A stretch of DNA of 64,000 nt, from assembly GCA_034440575.1 (NCBI GenBank), contig JAOTOL010001633.1, forward strand, positions 620,001 through 684,000, read 5' to 3'. Position numbers and translations under genes: made by a program. How positions within the stretch are numbered: the stretch's first letter is position 1; each line of letters opens with the position of its first letter. The notes under the pieces were generated by a model. That model was given only the letters and a program-made list of their open reading frames with translations. It searched no databases and had not been told where the DNA came from. Source of the DNA: Imbricaverruca yamaguchii. Lineage: Eukaryota > Arthropoda > Thecostraca > Neoverrucidae. Shown here one piece after another: positions 47,601 through 60,900 of the stretch.

Positions 47601-50600
47601 CACAGAACATGATGAATGATGAATTAATGTTACAATGTTTAAATGAAAACAGGAACGGCGACCAGAGGAAAGCAAGGCATTACTTGTACTTAAGTAGGTA
47701 CATGTTGAAGTGGCGAGCGCATGTCGACTACTTCCCCGAACTCTAATGGGTCATTTGCTTTTTCCAACTTAGAAACCATGTGTGTGCAACCAGACCTGCA
47801 CTGATCCATGTCGATGCCCGTACCAGACTAGCACTTGTCCGTGTCAACACCATTTTCAGACATAACACTACTGGTTCCTTAACCAGCGGTACCAGATCAT
47901 TTTTGACGAGTGCCATCGTGCCAAAAACCTGTGTCCAGCCGGCTCGTCCAAGCCGACAAAGACCGGCCTCACCGTGCTCGAGCTGCAGAAACAGCTGCCC
48001 AAGTCGCGCATCGTGTACGCCTCGGCCACGGGCGCCTCGGAGCCCAGGAACATGGCGTACATGGTGCGACTCGGCATCTGGGGCGAGGGCACACCGTTCA
48101 GACAGTTCACCGACTTCATTTCGGCCGTCGAGAAGCGGTGAGGACCGATCGGGTGTCAGTGGTGCTCCTGTCGCGGATACGTGCTATCAGATGCTCTCTG
48201 CGTCTGCCACTGCCGGCGTGGAACTATGTGATCAGCCCGGTCATTAATCATTTACAACGCATTGACCAAGAAGATGCACATCGTGTCTTGCTTCTGATAG
48301 CTAGTATGATGCCTTGTTGCCAGTGGGACAGACCCGGTGCCCCGCTAGCGGCGCGGTGTTCAGAATAGTGCTGTGTTGCCAGTGAGACAGACCCGGTGTT
48401 CAGTATAGTGCTGTGTTGCCAGTTAGACAGACCCGGTGCTCCGCTAGGGGCCCGGTGTTCGGTATAGTGCTGTGTTGCCAGTGAGACAGACCCGGTGTTC
48501 AGTATAGTGCTGTGTTGTCAGTGAGACAGACCCGGTGCTCAGTATAGTGCTGTGTTGCCAGTGAGACAGACCCGGTGCTCCGCTAGGGGTTAGGTGTGCT
48601 GGTGTGTCACCACAGCCCCCACCCCCTCGTACCGGCAGTGGTGTCGGCGCCATGGAGATCGTGGCGATGGATATGAAGCTGCGCGGCTCCTACATGGCGC
48701 GCCAACTTAGCTTCCACGGTACCAGCTTTCGCATTGAGGAGGTGAAGCTGACGCCCGAGTTCATCAAAATGTACGACGACTCGGTCCAGTTGGTACGTGC
48801 GTGGTGGAGATTGTGGGAGCGGCTGTGATTCGTGTCGGCCTGCCTTGAAATCCTGTTTGGGAACGGGGATGATTGAGACCGCTGGACTGCACCAGTTTAG
48901 ATCGAACTTGGCCAACCTGGACAGTCTAGTGAGATGCTCACTCAGCAGGTGAATGTATTTCTTCAATGTTGTATGCAGTGCAAAAGGAATACGATTAGGG
49001 ACTTTTGTTGATTTCATGTCTTGGTGAGGAGGGTGGTGGTGGTGCTCGATTATGGCTACTCTGATACCACCGCAGGCTTGTGAAGGAGGCTTGGGGTGGG
49101 GCAGTGGGTAGGGCTTAGGATAATCTCTCCTGTGTTTGGCAGTGGGTGGAAGCCAGGGAGAAGTTCCAGCGGGCTGCCGAGCTCATCGACGCCGAGAAGA
49201 CGCTGAAGAAGTCGATGTGGGGTCAGTTCTGGGGGTCGCATCAGCGCTTCTTCAAGTACCTTTGCATTGGAGCCAAGGTTAAACATGTGGTGAACACTGC
49301 CAGGTTAGTGCACCCTGCAGCTATTTTGCTCTATCAATGGTCTTCGCTGTGGTAGGTCTCCTTCGATGAGCCATCAATGCGTTGAAGTCGAGTACCGGAC
49401 ACCATGGTCGCAAAGCCAGTCTCTTTTGCTAACGACTTTCTGAGCAAGTTTGTTTTGTGCACAATACACTCGTAATCCATGGGTTAAACTATAGCAGCTG
49501 CTCGCGCATTCACCTGCCATCTTGCATTGATTTCGGTGGGGTTGTCGACTTTCAACGCTCATCTACAGCTGCCCTGTTCCATGCTGTCTTCATTCACCCT
49601 GCCGGCATGTATCATCAAGTAAGACCACGCATTCTAGACATGTAGTGTTGGCCGGTTATTCTACCCTGCGTGCATCAGTCACGCTGTCGTACATCTAATT
49701 CGCCAGCTACCCTACTCTGCGTGCATCGGTCACGCTGCGTACATCTAGTCCGCCGGTTATTCTACCCCGCGTGCACCAGTCACGCTGTCGTACATCCTCC
49801 GAGGCTGCAGGTGGTCATGCATCTGGCGTGTCCGTAAACCAAACACCACTACCACCTCATGCACTCCCATGTATCCACCAGAAGCATCACCCTACCATGT
49901 CTGTGAGCAACGTCAGCAGTAGCATCACCTTAATATTGTCCCAGCAACGTCAGTCCACCGTATCTCCCAGTATCGTCCCCTGATGTCTCAGCAACGTCAG
50001 TCCCTCGTATCCGCCAATAGCATCACCCTGATATTGTCCCAGCAATGTCAGTCCCCCATATCCCCCAGTGGCATCCCCTGATATTGTCTCGTCAGTACTC
50101 GGTATGCACCAGTAGCACCACCCTGATATTGTCTCGTCAGTCCGTATCTGTTAGCGTCGTCAGCATCCTGTTGCGACGGTCTGCTTTGCCCGTACGCAAT
50201 ATCACTCCTGTTCGCCAGCAACGCCATCAAGATGGGCAAGTGCGTGGTGATCGGCATGCAGTCCACCGGGGAGGCTCGCACGCTGGAGCAGCTGGAGCAG
50301 AACGACGGCGAGCTCACCGACTTCGTGTCCACGGCCAAGTGAGTGGCCGGCCGGGGCGTGTGGACTGGCTCCTGAGACGAGCACGTGTCGCTGGACAGGC
50401 GCGCACGATGTGTTTGTTGGCTCGGTGAGGTGTGTGACGCGTCTCGGCGCCAGGGTCGGCAGCCGTCCCGTCCACACACAGCTGCCGGGACTGTCCCAGC
50501 TGTCCCGTTCCCCCACAGCTGCCGGGACTGTCCCAGCCGTCCTGTCCACCCACAGCTGCCGGGACTGTCCCAGCCGTCCTGTCCACTCACAGCTGCTGGG

Positions 50601-51913
50601 ACTGTCCCAGCCGTCCTGTCCACCCACAGCTGCCGGGACTGTCTGCTGTCCCGTCCACCCACAGCTGCCGGGACTGTCTGCTGTCCCGTCCACCCTCAGC
50701 TGCCGGGACTGTCTCAACCGGCCCGTCCACCCACAGCTGCCGGGACTGTCCCAGCTGTCCCGTCCACCCACAGCTGCCGGGACTGCCCCAGCCGTCCTGT
50801 CCACCCACAGCTGCCGGGACTGTCCCAGCTGTCCCGTCCACCCACAGCTGCCGGGACTGTCGCAGCCGTCCTGTCCACTCACAGCTGCTGGGACTGTCCC
50901 AGCCGTCCCGTCCACCCTCAGCTGCCGGGACTGTCCCAGCCGTCCCGTCCACCCACGACTGCCGGGACTGCCCCAGCCGTCCTGTCCACCCACAGCTGCC
51001 GGGACTGTTCCAGCCGTCCCGTCCACCCACAGCTGCCGGGACTGTCCCAGCCGTCCCGTCCACCCACGACTGCCGGGACTGCCCCAGCCGTCCCGTCCAC
51101 CCACAGCTGCCGGGACTGTCCCAGCTGTCCCGTCCACCCACAGCTGCCGGGACTGTCTCAGCCGTCCCGTCCACCCACAGCTGCCGGGACTGTCCCAGCC
51201 GTCCCGTCCACCCACGACTGCCGGGACTGTCCCAGCCGTCCCGTCCACCCACAGCTGCCGGGACTGTCTCAGCTGTCCCGTCAACCCACAGCTGCCGGGA
51301 CTGTGCTGTCCCGTCAACCCACAGCTGCCGGGACTGTGCTGTCCCGTCCACCCACAGCTGCCGGGACTGTCCCAGCCGTCCCGTCCACCCACGACTGCCG
51401 GGACTGCCTCCGCTGTCTGCTGTCCCAGCCGTCTCGTCCACCAACGGCGGCCGGGGCTATCTCCCTGTCTGCTATCCCAGTCTGCTGATTTGATATTCAG
51501 TAAGGGAATGTTGTGGTAAAATATTCTCCAAATGCAGAAGTTTGAAGTAAAACCTAACCTTGACCTGGACTAATGCTATATTAACGGTTGGCTCTGATCG
51601 GCAGGGGTGTGCTGGAATCCCTGATCCAGAAACACTTCCCGGCGCCCGACCGCGACCGGATCAACAGACTGCTGGGACTGAAGCCAGATAAGCCCTCGTC
51701 AGAGTTCCAGAAGATACTTGACGAGATCAAGAATGAGGGAGCGGCCGGCGGCAGCAGCGGTAACAAACGGAAACCAGGTAACCGTGGTATGTTGTCTCAG
51801 GATAGCGTGTCTCGGTACGGCCGTTGTGGTTGTCGGGGTACATAGGTGTTGGAACGGAGTGGGCACAGAGGAAAAGTTCGGAGTTTTGATGTTGGTGAAA
51901 TTAAGAAAACACG

Positions 51914-51990
<77 letters not shown>

Positions 51991-54900
51991 ATACATGCTA
52001 TGGTAAATGTCTTGTATGGCCATGTAAACAATAAATAACTACTTCGAACCACAGCTTTCGATAATAGGCTACATAGCATAGCATTGAAAGATGGTTGCTA
52101 AAAGTGGGCATTGTCCAAATTCTAGGATAGTTTATTTGCAGCATCCCTGTATGTTAAGTGTGATATTCCACAATTGATTGATAGTGACATGTTATACAAT
52201 GACATCGACACGTAGTGACACGTACATTTACAAACTATCCTTCTGGACGATGACGTTAACACATATCCTAGTATCGCTTTTTGCCACCTATCATAGTGTG
52301 GATTGGGATACGAACAGTCGCATCGCAGTGCCTTCTCTTTCGCGCATTGTGAATGTAGTGGAAGGCGACAGCCACGGTTCTTTCCTTTACGCACACAGTT
52401 CATAATATTGTGTGTGACGCTTTTGCTTCTTTGACAAAATGGCGTCCGATAGCGTTCCCTGGTCGGACCATGACTGATCCAAGCGAATAATTTAGGGCTG
52501 GTATTTTACGTGACGGGGTGGAGCGGCCAGGGTCATGTTGTGAAACTGGGGCGTGTCTCAGAGGTAACGCGTCAGTGGTGGTGTGTTAGGCTCCATGAGA
52601 TGGGATGGAGGGACCTGGGATCACGTTGTTGGTATTCCCTGGGACGTGTTGGTGGCGGTGCGTCGGGCTGCGTGAGGGGGGGGGTGGATTGGCCAAGGGT
52701 CACGTTGCTGGCGTTCCCTGGGACCTGTCGCTGAGGTGACGTGTTGGCGGCAGTACGCCAGGCGGCCCGCAAGGCCATCAAGCGGTACAGAGGCGCGTCC
52801 AGCGGTTCCGACTCGGACTCAGATGCCTGCACCAACGGACGCAAAAAGAACGGCAAACGCGGCGGCGGCGGCGGCGGTGGCGACTCCGACTTCAAGATGT
52901 CTGGTGAGCTTTTTTCAGCGGGCCGGCTGGTTCTCACTGTAACCTTGTCTTCGGCTGGGATGTCGGGTAAGTCTTCAGTGGGCCGGCTGGCTCTGACTAA
53001 CCGCGCCTCCGGCTAGGGCAGCCTTCGCTCGTTGAACGCCTATGATGGTGCCTTACGCTGCTTTAGAATACCGCCTTTTTTCTTCGGCGGACTGGAATTA
53101 AGTCTGAGCCAACTGATGTTTGTTCCCACCGCGCTGATGTTGCCCGCACAATTCAGCGTCAGGTGATGCCGGGCATTGCCCCCCCCTGTGAAACTCTGTA
53201 TGATGTCCATGCAGCTCGAAGCAATTCGTGGATATCGGCCTGAGCCAAGTCGACGGCGCCGCTATGCGATCAGTGTCCTGCAAAGACTACTCCTGTGCTC
53301 CTTTATGGTGTGCCATTGACCACATAATCTCATGCGTGTTGTGATGTTCCCATTCCACGCCCGCAAGCAAGTCGACAGGCAATTGCCCCGGGGTTCGAAA
53401 TGGGTGTGAATTTTGACCTTGCTACGTTGTCCAGCTTCGGACGTGAGGAGCCACTTCGTTAGCTATGTCCTCGGTCCGTCCTCACGTGGTTCGTCTGAAC
53501 GGCAGGCTCGTCGTCGGACGAGGACGAGGAAGAGGACGGTGACAACAGTGACAGCGACTCGGAGGTCCGTTCGGTCGATCTCAGCGACGACGAGGAAGGT
53601 ACGCGCGTTGTCCATGCCAGGGGTTCAAAACTCACATGACGACTATGCTTTATGGCCATGGCAGTCGATGCGCCCCTGAGCCTAAATAACTAACCACACG
53701 ACTTCTTTCAGTCTCGCCCGTTTGCCCAAAACCCCCAATTATCATCATCATCATCGCCCGTTGTGGTGTATCGTATCTCAGCATGGTCCCTTAGTTTGAG
53801 CATCAGTAATGGTTAACGAGTCCAGCCTTACCCAAACACTAGTGTCATGTGAAAACCCTGGTACGTTCAATTTCGGTAGTCTTGAGTATCGTGTGTGGCC
53901 CACCCCATCAGACAGTGTCCGCTCTGCTAGTGGCATGTCGTTCGAGCTGTAACTACTTGTTCTACCTCCAACGTTTGTGACGCCAGTTTGATCGTCCTAT
54001 ATGGTCAATGTGGGGCGGGAATGGCTGAGTAGTTAAGATGCTGGGCTCTGTTTACCAAAGGTCCCGGGTTCGACACTCGCTCCGCTCGGGACATTTCCCA
54101 ATCCCGCGGCCGACTGGCGAAACAGTGTGGGCGACGCCATTAGCCGTGAATGTGCATAAAGTGCGTCCCCAATAAACAAACAATATGTGGTCAATATCTG
54201 ACCTGGTGCTAGGGGTCCGAGCATCTCGCTGTCATGTGTGTCCCGCTTAATCGGTCAGTCAAAGTCAGCTTGTATCGACATGGGTGCTGCAAGACCTCCG
54301 CAGTCGATGCGCCCATAAACTCCAATAACCAACCAACCAGCTTGTATCGACCAGTGAAGGTCTGTGTGTATCGGTCAGTCAGTCTATGTGTATCGGCCAG
54401 TCAAAGTCGGTGTGTATCGACCGGTCAAAGTCTGTGTGTGCCGGCCAGCGTCACGGTGAGTCTGACGCCACGCTCCTCGCTGCAGAGTGGGGCGGCAGCC
54501 GGAAGACCAAGAGCGTCAAGCCGAAGAAGCCGCCGCCGAAGGACAAGTTCGCGTACATGCAGCAGGGCAACCGGCAGGCGGACGGCGAGTACCACCCGCC
54601 GAGTCGGTCGGCCGTCGAGATGGCCTGCCAGATGAAGGACGAGCTGCTGCGCCGGGTCGAGGCGCTCGGCGACCGTCTGCCGGCCAACACGCTGGACGAG
54701 CTCATCGACCAGCTGGGCGGGCCCGAGAACGTGGCCGAGGTGGGTCGCCACTGCAGAGTAGTGTCCTGTGGTGTCGGTCACCACGGCGTGGGGCAGCGGT
54801 CGACACCGGACCGTTCCGTCGGTCGGCAACAGGATCGGCGCTGAACTGTTCGGCGAGTCAGGGAGGGGGTCGGCATGGCACTATCCTGTTGGTTGAGGGC

Positions 54901-57900
54901 AGTGTTAGAATATTGTTGTTCTTTTTCGTTACGTGTGAGTTGTCGGAACGGGTTCCGCAGAATGTCGTACTTTCCCATGGATTGAATGTCGCTTAAAATC
55001 GCCACGGACTCTTAAGCACATTTTTGGCCAATTGCACACCTACAGGTTTTAAACATTTACTTGTGCATTTGTTTCATTTGTGCACGCGTGGGGACGAGTA
55101 GCATAGGGGTAAGTTTCACGTCTCACAATCGAAAGATTGTGGGTTCAAGCCTCGCCTGTCGCTACTCTTCGGGCGCCTGTTTAGTGCAGGCGACACACGG
55201 AGAGCGATACGCTGACACTGCCGTCCGCCGGGGCAGATGACCGGCCGGAAGGGGCGCGTCGTGCAGAACGACGACGGCCAGATCGCCTACGAGTCGCGCT
55301 CCGAGCAGGACATCCCGCTGGAGACGCTCAACCTGGCCGAGAAACGCCGCTTCATGGACGGCGAGAAGGACATCGCCATCATCTCTGAGGCCGCCTCGTC
55401 GGGCATCTCGCTGCAGAGCGACCGGCGCGTCAAGAACCAGCGCCGGCGCGTCCACATCACACTGGAGCTGCCCTGGAGCGCCGACCGCGCCATACAGCAG
55501 TTCGGTGAGTGTCGTGGAGCGCCGACCGTGCCATACAGCAGTTCGGTGAATGCCGTGGAGCGCCGACCGCGCCATACAGCAGTTCGGTGAGTGCCGTGGA
55601 GCGCCGACCGCGCCATACAGCAGTTCGGTGAATGCCGACCTCGCGCGTCGTGACCGAGCCGGTAATTGAGTCCCATAGTGGTCTGGCTCCGCCAAGGGTG
55701 ACCGTGTTAGTTGGTTATTCGAGTTTAAGGGCCAGTAGCCAAGACCGGTATGCGTCTGACTCCGCCCACCGTGGCCGTGTTAGTTGTTTATTTAAGTGTA
55801 AGGGTCAGTAACCAGTTCCCATATGCCTCTGGCTCATCCTGCTGTGACTGGGGTAGTGTCCTGAATTTCATTGGTTTCTGGTAGTTGGAAGAGACAGGGA
55901 CAGAGACAAAGGGGGAGGGGTAAGAATAAAATGATGCAGACTAAGTTGAAATGTTTCTCTGTAATGCATATTTGTAAGTTATTTTCAGTTGATGGTTTCA
56001 GCCACCCCAATACTTTGGTGTTCCAGGATTGCCACTTTGAATATGGGGAGGGTGCATAATCATGCATTTTGTATTTGTCATGTGGAAATTTTAGGCTACA
56101 TAAGATTAGGCACCGTGAAGGCCTCATACCGACCCCACCAAATTCAGTCACCTATGATGAATATTGCATTGAAATTTGAAAGATGCAGCAGAAAACATGC
56201 TTTACTTTAGTGCAGTGTGTGTACTAGCTGTCGCCACTAACACAGTGTGTCCGCGCCAGTTGTCGCCACTAACACAGTATGTCTGCGCCAGTTGTCACTA
56301 ACACAGTGTGTCCGCGCCAGTTGTCGCCACTAACACAGTGTGTCTGCGCCAGTTGTCACTAACACAGCGTGTCCGCGCCAGTTGTCGCCACTAACACAGT
56401 GTGTCTGCGCCAGTTGTCGCCACTAACACAGTGTGTCTGCGCCAGTTGTCGCCACTAACACAGTGTGTCTGTGCCAGTTTTCGTCACTAACACAGCGTGT
56501 CTGCGCCAGGTCGAACACATCGGAGTAACCAAGTGAACGCCCCCGAGTACGACTTCCTCATCTCAGAACTGGCCGGAGAAAGGCGCTTCGCTTCCATTGT
56601 AGCGAAGCGGCTCGAAAGTTTGGTGAGTCACGTGTAGTCATGTTTGATAATGTGGCATCGGGAGGTGGTACGGTGTGGCATCAGAAGGTGTGATTGTGTA
56701 GCACCTGAAGGTGGCATGGCGTGGCATCAGGAGGCGTGATTGTGTGATATCTGGTATGGTGTGGCATCAGGAGGTGAAATTGTTGGGCATCAGGAGGTGG
56801 TGTGGCGTGCATCAGAATGGCGGTACGTTGTGGCATCAAAAAATGGTACGTTGTAGCATCAAAATATGATATGGTGTGGCAACAGGAGGTTGGATTGTGT
56901 GGCATCTGGTACGGTGTGGCATCAGGAGATGGCACGGTGTAGCGACAGGAGGTGACAGTGTGGCATCGGGGGGTATAATTTTGTGCCGTCAGGGCGACAG
57001 CGGGTAGGACAGTCGGGAGGCGTCTGGCCGATCGTGACGTCAGCACGCGGAACGATGCGCCCTTGGCGGATGCACCATGCCGTGACGTGACGTGTCTGAC
57101 CCCAGGGCGCGCTGACGCACGGCGACCGTCGCGCCACCGAGTCGCGCGACCTCTCCCGCTTCAACATCGACAACAAGTATGGTCGGGCGGCGCTCGAGGC
57201 CACCATGAAGACGGTGATGGGGTACGAGCAGCCGCTGGTGCCGCCGCCGGAAGACTACCGGGGAAACTTCTTCGGCGGTAGGTAGTCGGCTGCCACACGC
57301 CACGTCACCCTCGGCGTGGTTGGCCGCAGTCCGCTCCGACCGCAGAGTATTCGCCCGGAGGGCACTCCCTCGGTCTGGACTTCTCCCCTGACCAGTCTAC
57401 CCCACTCGTCAGGCAGCTTCACTCACCCTCGTATGTTCACTGGTACCTTGCTGTACTTGCGTAGCCATAGCTTTAGTTGGGCTCTGAAAATGTGTGCATT
57501 CCCCATCAAACTTCGTTCATAGAAGGGCATACGTCATATGCGTATATTCACCAGTTGGCCACGTTCACCAGTTGGCCGCGTCTTGGCCTTCGTGCGGGCT
57601 CGGATGCCTAAATTTGATATTAGTTTATATCACATGACATTAGTAGCAGCAAATATCAGATAAGCAGTAAGTACATGACCGCCTGTACGATGCCATGACA
57701 TTCTGAAATTTGAGTGAAAACATACTAAAGGACAATTGTGTTTGAGATATCTTTCCTTTTGACATTAAGTGTCAGTTTTGTTCTTCTTTTTGCTAAATGA
57801 TGTGAGTGAGATTTGCGTCTAGTGAGATTTGCGTCTTTAGAAGCGCGTATCGCTTCCGGCAGCAGAACTGCCAACTGGAAAAGGCAGCAGATACACCACT

Positions 57901-60900
57901 AACGTCATCACCATCATCACACAATCAAACGCCATAGAAAGTAACCCGTCAGTAGGCGTGATCCATATATCTGCACATTTTGTATCATGAGTTGTCTTGA
58001 TGACATCACCCTCCTCTCCTCAATTTTACCAAAAAATGTAAACATTTCAGACCACTGTGCTTGCATGTCATTTGCCGCTGTGCATAACACGGATGCTAGG
58101 ATCACAGAACATCACGGTGTTAGATGGTTGCGCGTCGACGAGCTCTGACGTCGGTTCTCACGCCGTTAACACGTATTTGTGTTTGCGGATTTAGCAAATA
58201 TATGTCATAAAATGGATTAATATTTGGTTTGAGTCAAATTACAGTCAGATACAAATAACACTACACGCACGTGAGCAAAAATGGGAGCAGAAAAACAACA
58301 GTGTACAGATACAACACCGAACACGTGCAGTCAGTTGAAAGACGCCGTTGATCTTGGCGAGCGGAGTGATCTCTGGCGTTGTGCCCTCCACGTGCACGAG
58401 CCGTGCTGAGTCGGTGTCGGTCGGCAGACGTGAAGCGAGCTCTCATCGGTGTGGGTCTGATCGCGCACGAGCGCGGCGTCTACATGCTGGACAAGGACTT
58501 CAACAACATGAGCAAGTTCCTCAACAGGTATGTGGTGGTGTCGCCGACTTCGGCTCGGCTCATTCCAGGACTCGGGCAGGTGGTGGTGTCGCAGGACGTC
58601 ATGCCTGACCGGCCCATACCGTGCCTCGGGCAGGTGGTGGTCGGTGATAGTGTCGCAGGACGTCATGCCTGACCGGCCCATGCCGTGCCTCGGGCAGGTG
58701 GTGGTCGGTGATAGTGTCGCAGGACGTCATGCCTGACCGGCCCATGTCGTGCCTCGGGCGGGTGGTGGTCGGTGATAGTGTCGCAGGACGTCCTGCCTGA
58801 CCGGCCCATACCGTGCCTCGGGCGGGTGGTGGTCGGTGATAGTGTCGCAGGACGTCATGCCTGATCGGCCCATGTCGTGCCTCGGGCGGGTGGTGGTCGG
58901 TGATAGTGTCGCAGGACGTCATGTCTGACCGGCCCATGTCGTGCCTCGGGCGGGTGGTGATCGGTGATAGTGTCGCAGGACGTCCTGCCTGACCGGCCCA
59001 TACCGTGCCTCGGGCGGGTGGTGGTCGGTGATAGTGTCGCAGGACGTCATGTCTGACCGGCCCATGTCGTGCCTCGGGCGGGTGGTGGTCGGTGATAGTG
59101 TCGCAGGACGTCCTGCCTGACCGGCCCATGTCGTGCCTCGGGCAGGTGGTGGTCGGTGATAGTCGCAGGACGTCATGCCTGACCGGCCCATGTCGTGCCT
59201 CGGGCGGGTGGTGGTCGGTGATGGTGTCGCAGGACGTCATGTCTGACCGGCCCATGTCGTGCCTCGGGCGGGTGGTGATCGGTGATGGTGTCGGAGGACG
59301 TCATGCCTGACTGGCATGTGGACTTCTCTGACTACGATCGGGCACTGTCGCACACAAATGTAAAGCAATCTGCAATCTGCAATCTCACACGCCAGCCATC
59401 GCCCACTATCACCAGCCATCATCATCCATCGCCATACACCGCCATTCATCACCACCCATCGACAACCATCGCCAGCCATCACCAACCACGCCATCCATCG
59501 TCATCCATCGCCAACCATCACCGACCATAACCAGCAATCAGCATCCACCCCTAACTATCACCAGCCATCGCCAACCATCACAAACCATCATCACCCAGCA
59601 CCAACCATGACCAACCATCACCAACCACCGCAATCAGTTATCCATTTTTGCTCGCACTCTCCAACTCTCGCCAACTCGTGCACTCATCGGGTCATCAACC
59701 CACACCAGCTCACTAACACCCATCAACTCGCACACTCATCGAGTAATCAGCTCTCACCAGCTCACCAACACTCACTAACTCACGCACTCGCTGTGTCATC
59801 AACTCTCACCAGCCTGTCAACACCCACCAACTCGCACACTCAATGAATCATCAACTCTCATCAGTTCACCAGCACCCATCAACTCGCACACTCACTGAGT
59901 CATCAACTCTTGCCAGCTCACCAACACTTTCCAACTCACACACTTGAGGAGTCGTCAACTTTCTCCAGCTTGCCAACACTCAAACTTGTCAACTATGGAC
60001 AACTCTATCATTTTTACCAACATGGCGGAATAGCCGCTTCCCTGTGACCGGATGGGACGTCCTCGGTCGGAACAAGAATAAAATCAAATTAAACCGTCGT
60101 GTTTGTCCAGGTGGATGAGTGACCTGCCAGGCTCGTACTGCTGCGTAGCTGGTGCGTTTGTGTAGTTGGCGGTTTGTGTTGGTAGACCTATTGAGGTATG
60201 AATAACTGGGCAAATGTAGTGGCTTGGTGTTGCCTCTTTGTAAACATCGCTCGCAACGAAGACATTGAAGGAGCCAAACGGTGAATTTACAACTTATGGC
60301 TTTGTGCATTTGTAGGACATGGCTGTGTCACACTGGGTGGGGGGAAATGATCAAATATGAGCCCCAAGTCCACCGTTGTCAGAAGTGGTCAGTCGTCGAC
60401 ATGCTTCGGATCGCCATGTCGTTGCTGGTGATGGTGATGTTGATGACAATGACATGATGTTGGTGTCTCATCCACATCGAAGCGCTCTGTGATGATTACG
60501 CTCGATACGCCTAAAGCCTCAACAACTGGTGCTCGTCCACAGGATACTGGGCATGCCAGTGGACCTGCAGAACCGGCTCTTCAAGTACTTCACAGACACT
60601 TTGACCGCCATTGTAGCACAGGCCAAGAAGACGGGCCGCTTCGACATGGGCATTCTCGGTGAGCGCGACATGATTTTTGCATACACTGACACCCTACTTG
60701 GTGTGAGTATCTCTGCGGTCAGGTGTTGGCTTCCACTCTGCAGGTCGAGGGCTGCTGTGAGGCTAATCGCCGTGACCTGCACATGCTGGATGCTTCCCAT
60801 GACTTGGGAGAGTGGCTTCAAGCGACATTCGCGGCATATCGCACCTGCCGATAAAACGACGCGTCCTTGAAGTACAATCCAATCCAATTGCACCTGCCGA

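Noticed and set aside
50202..51519. Open frames of 285-396 codons on both strands
   Set aside because: 37-bp minisatellite in sno intron 14, with several frames open on both strands.
54020..54090. tRNA-Leu/Ser gene
   Set aside because: Part of SINE D, which has a second copy at 40327 with flanking duplications.
58599..59255. 218-codon minus-strand frame
   Set aside because: 64-bp minisatellite in sno intron 22; no protein-like features.
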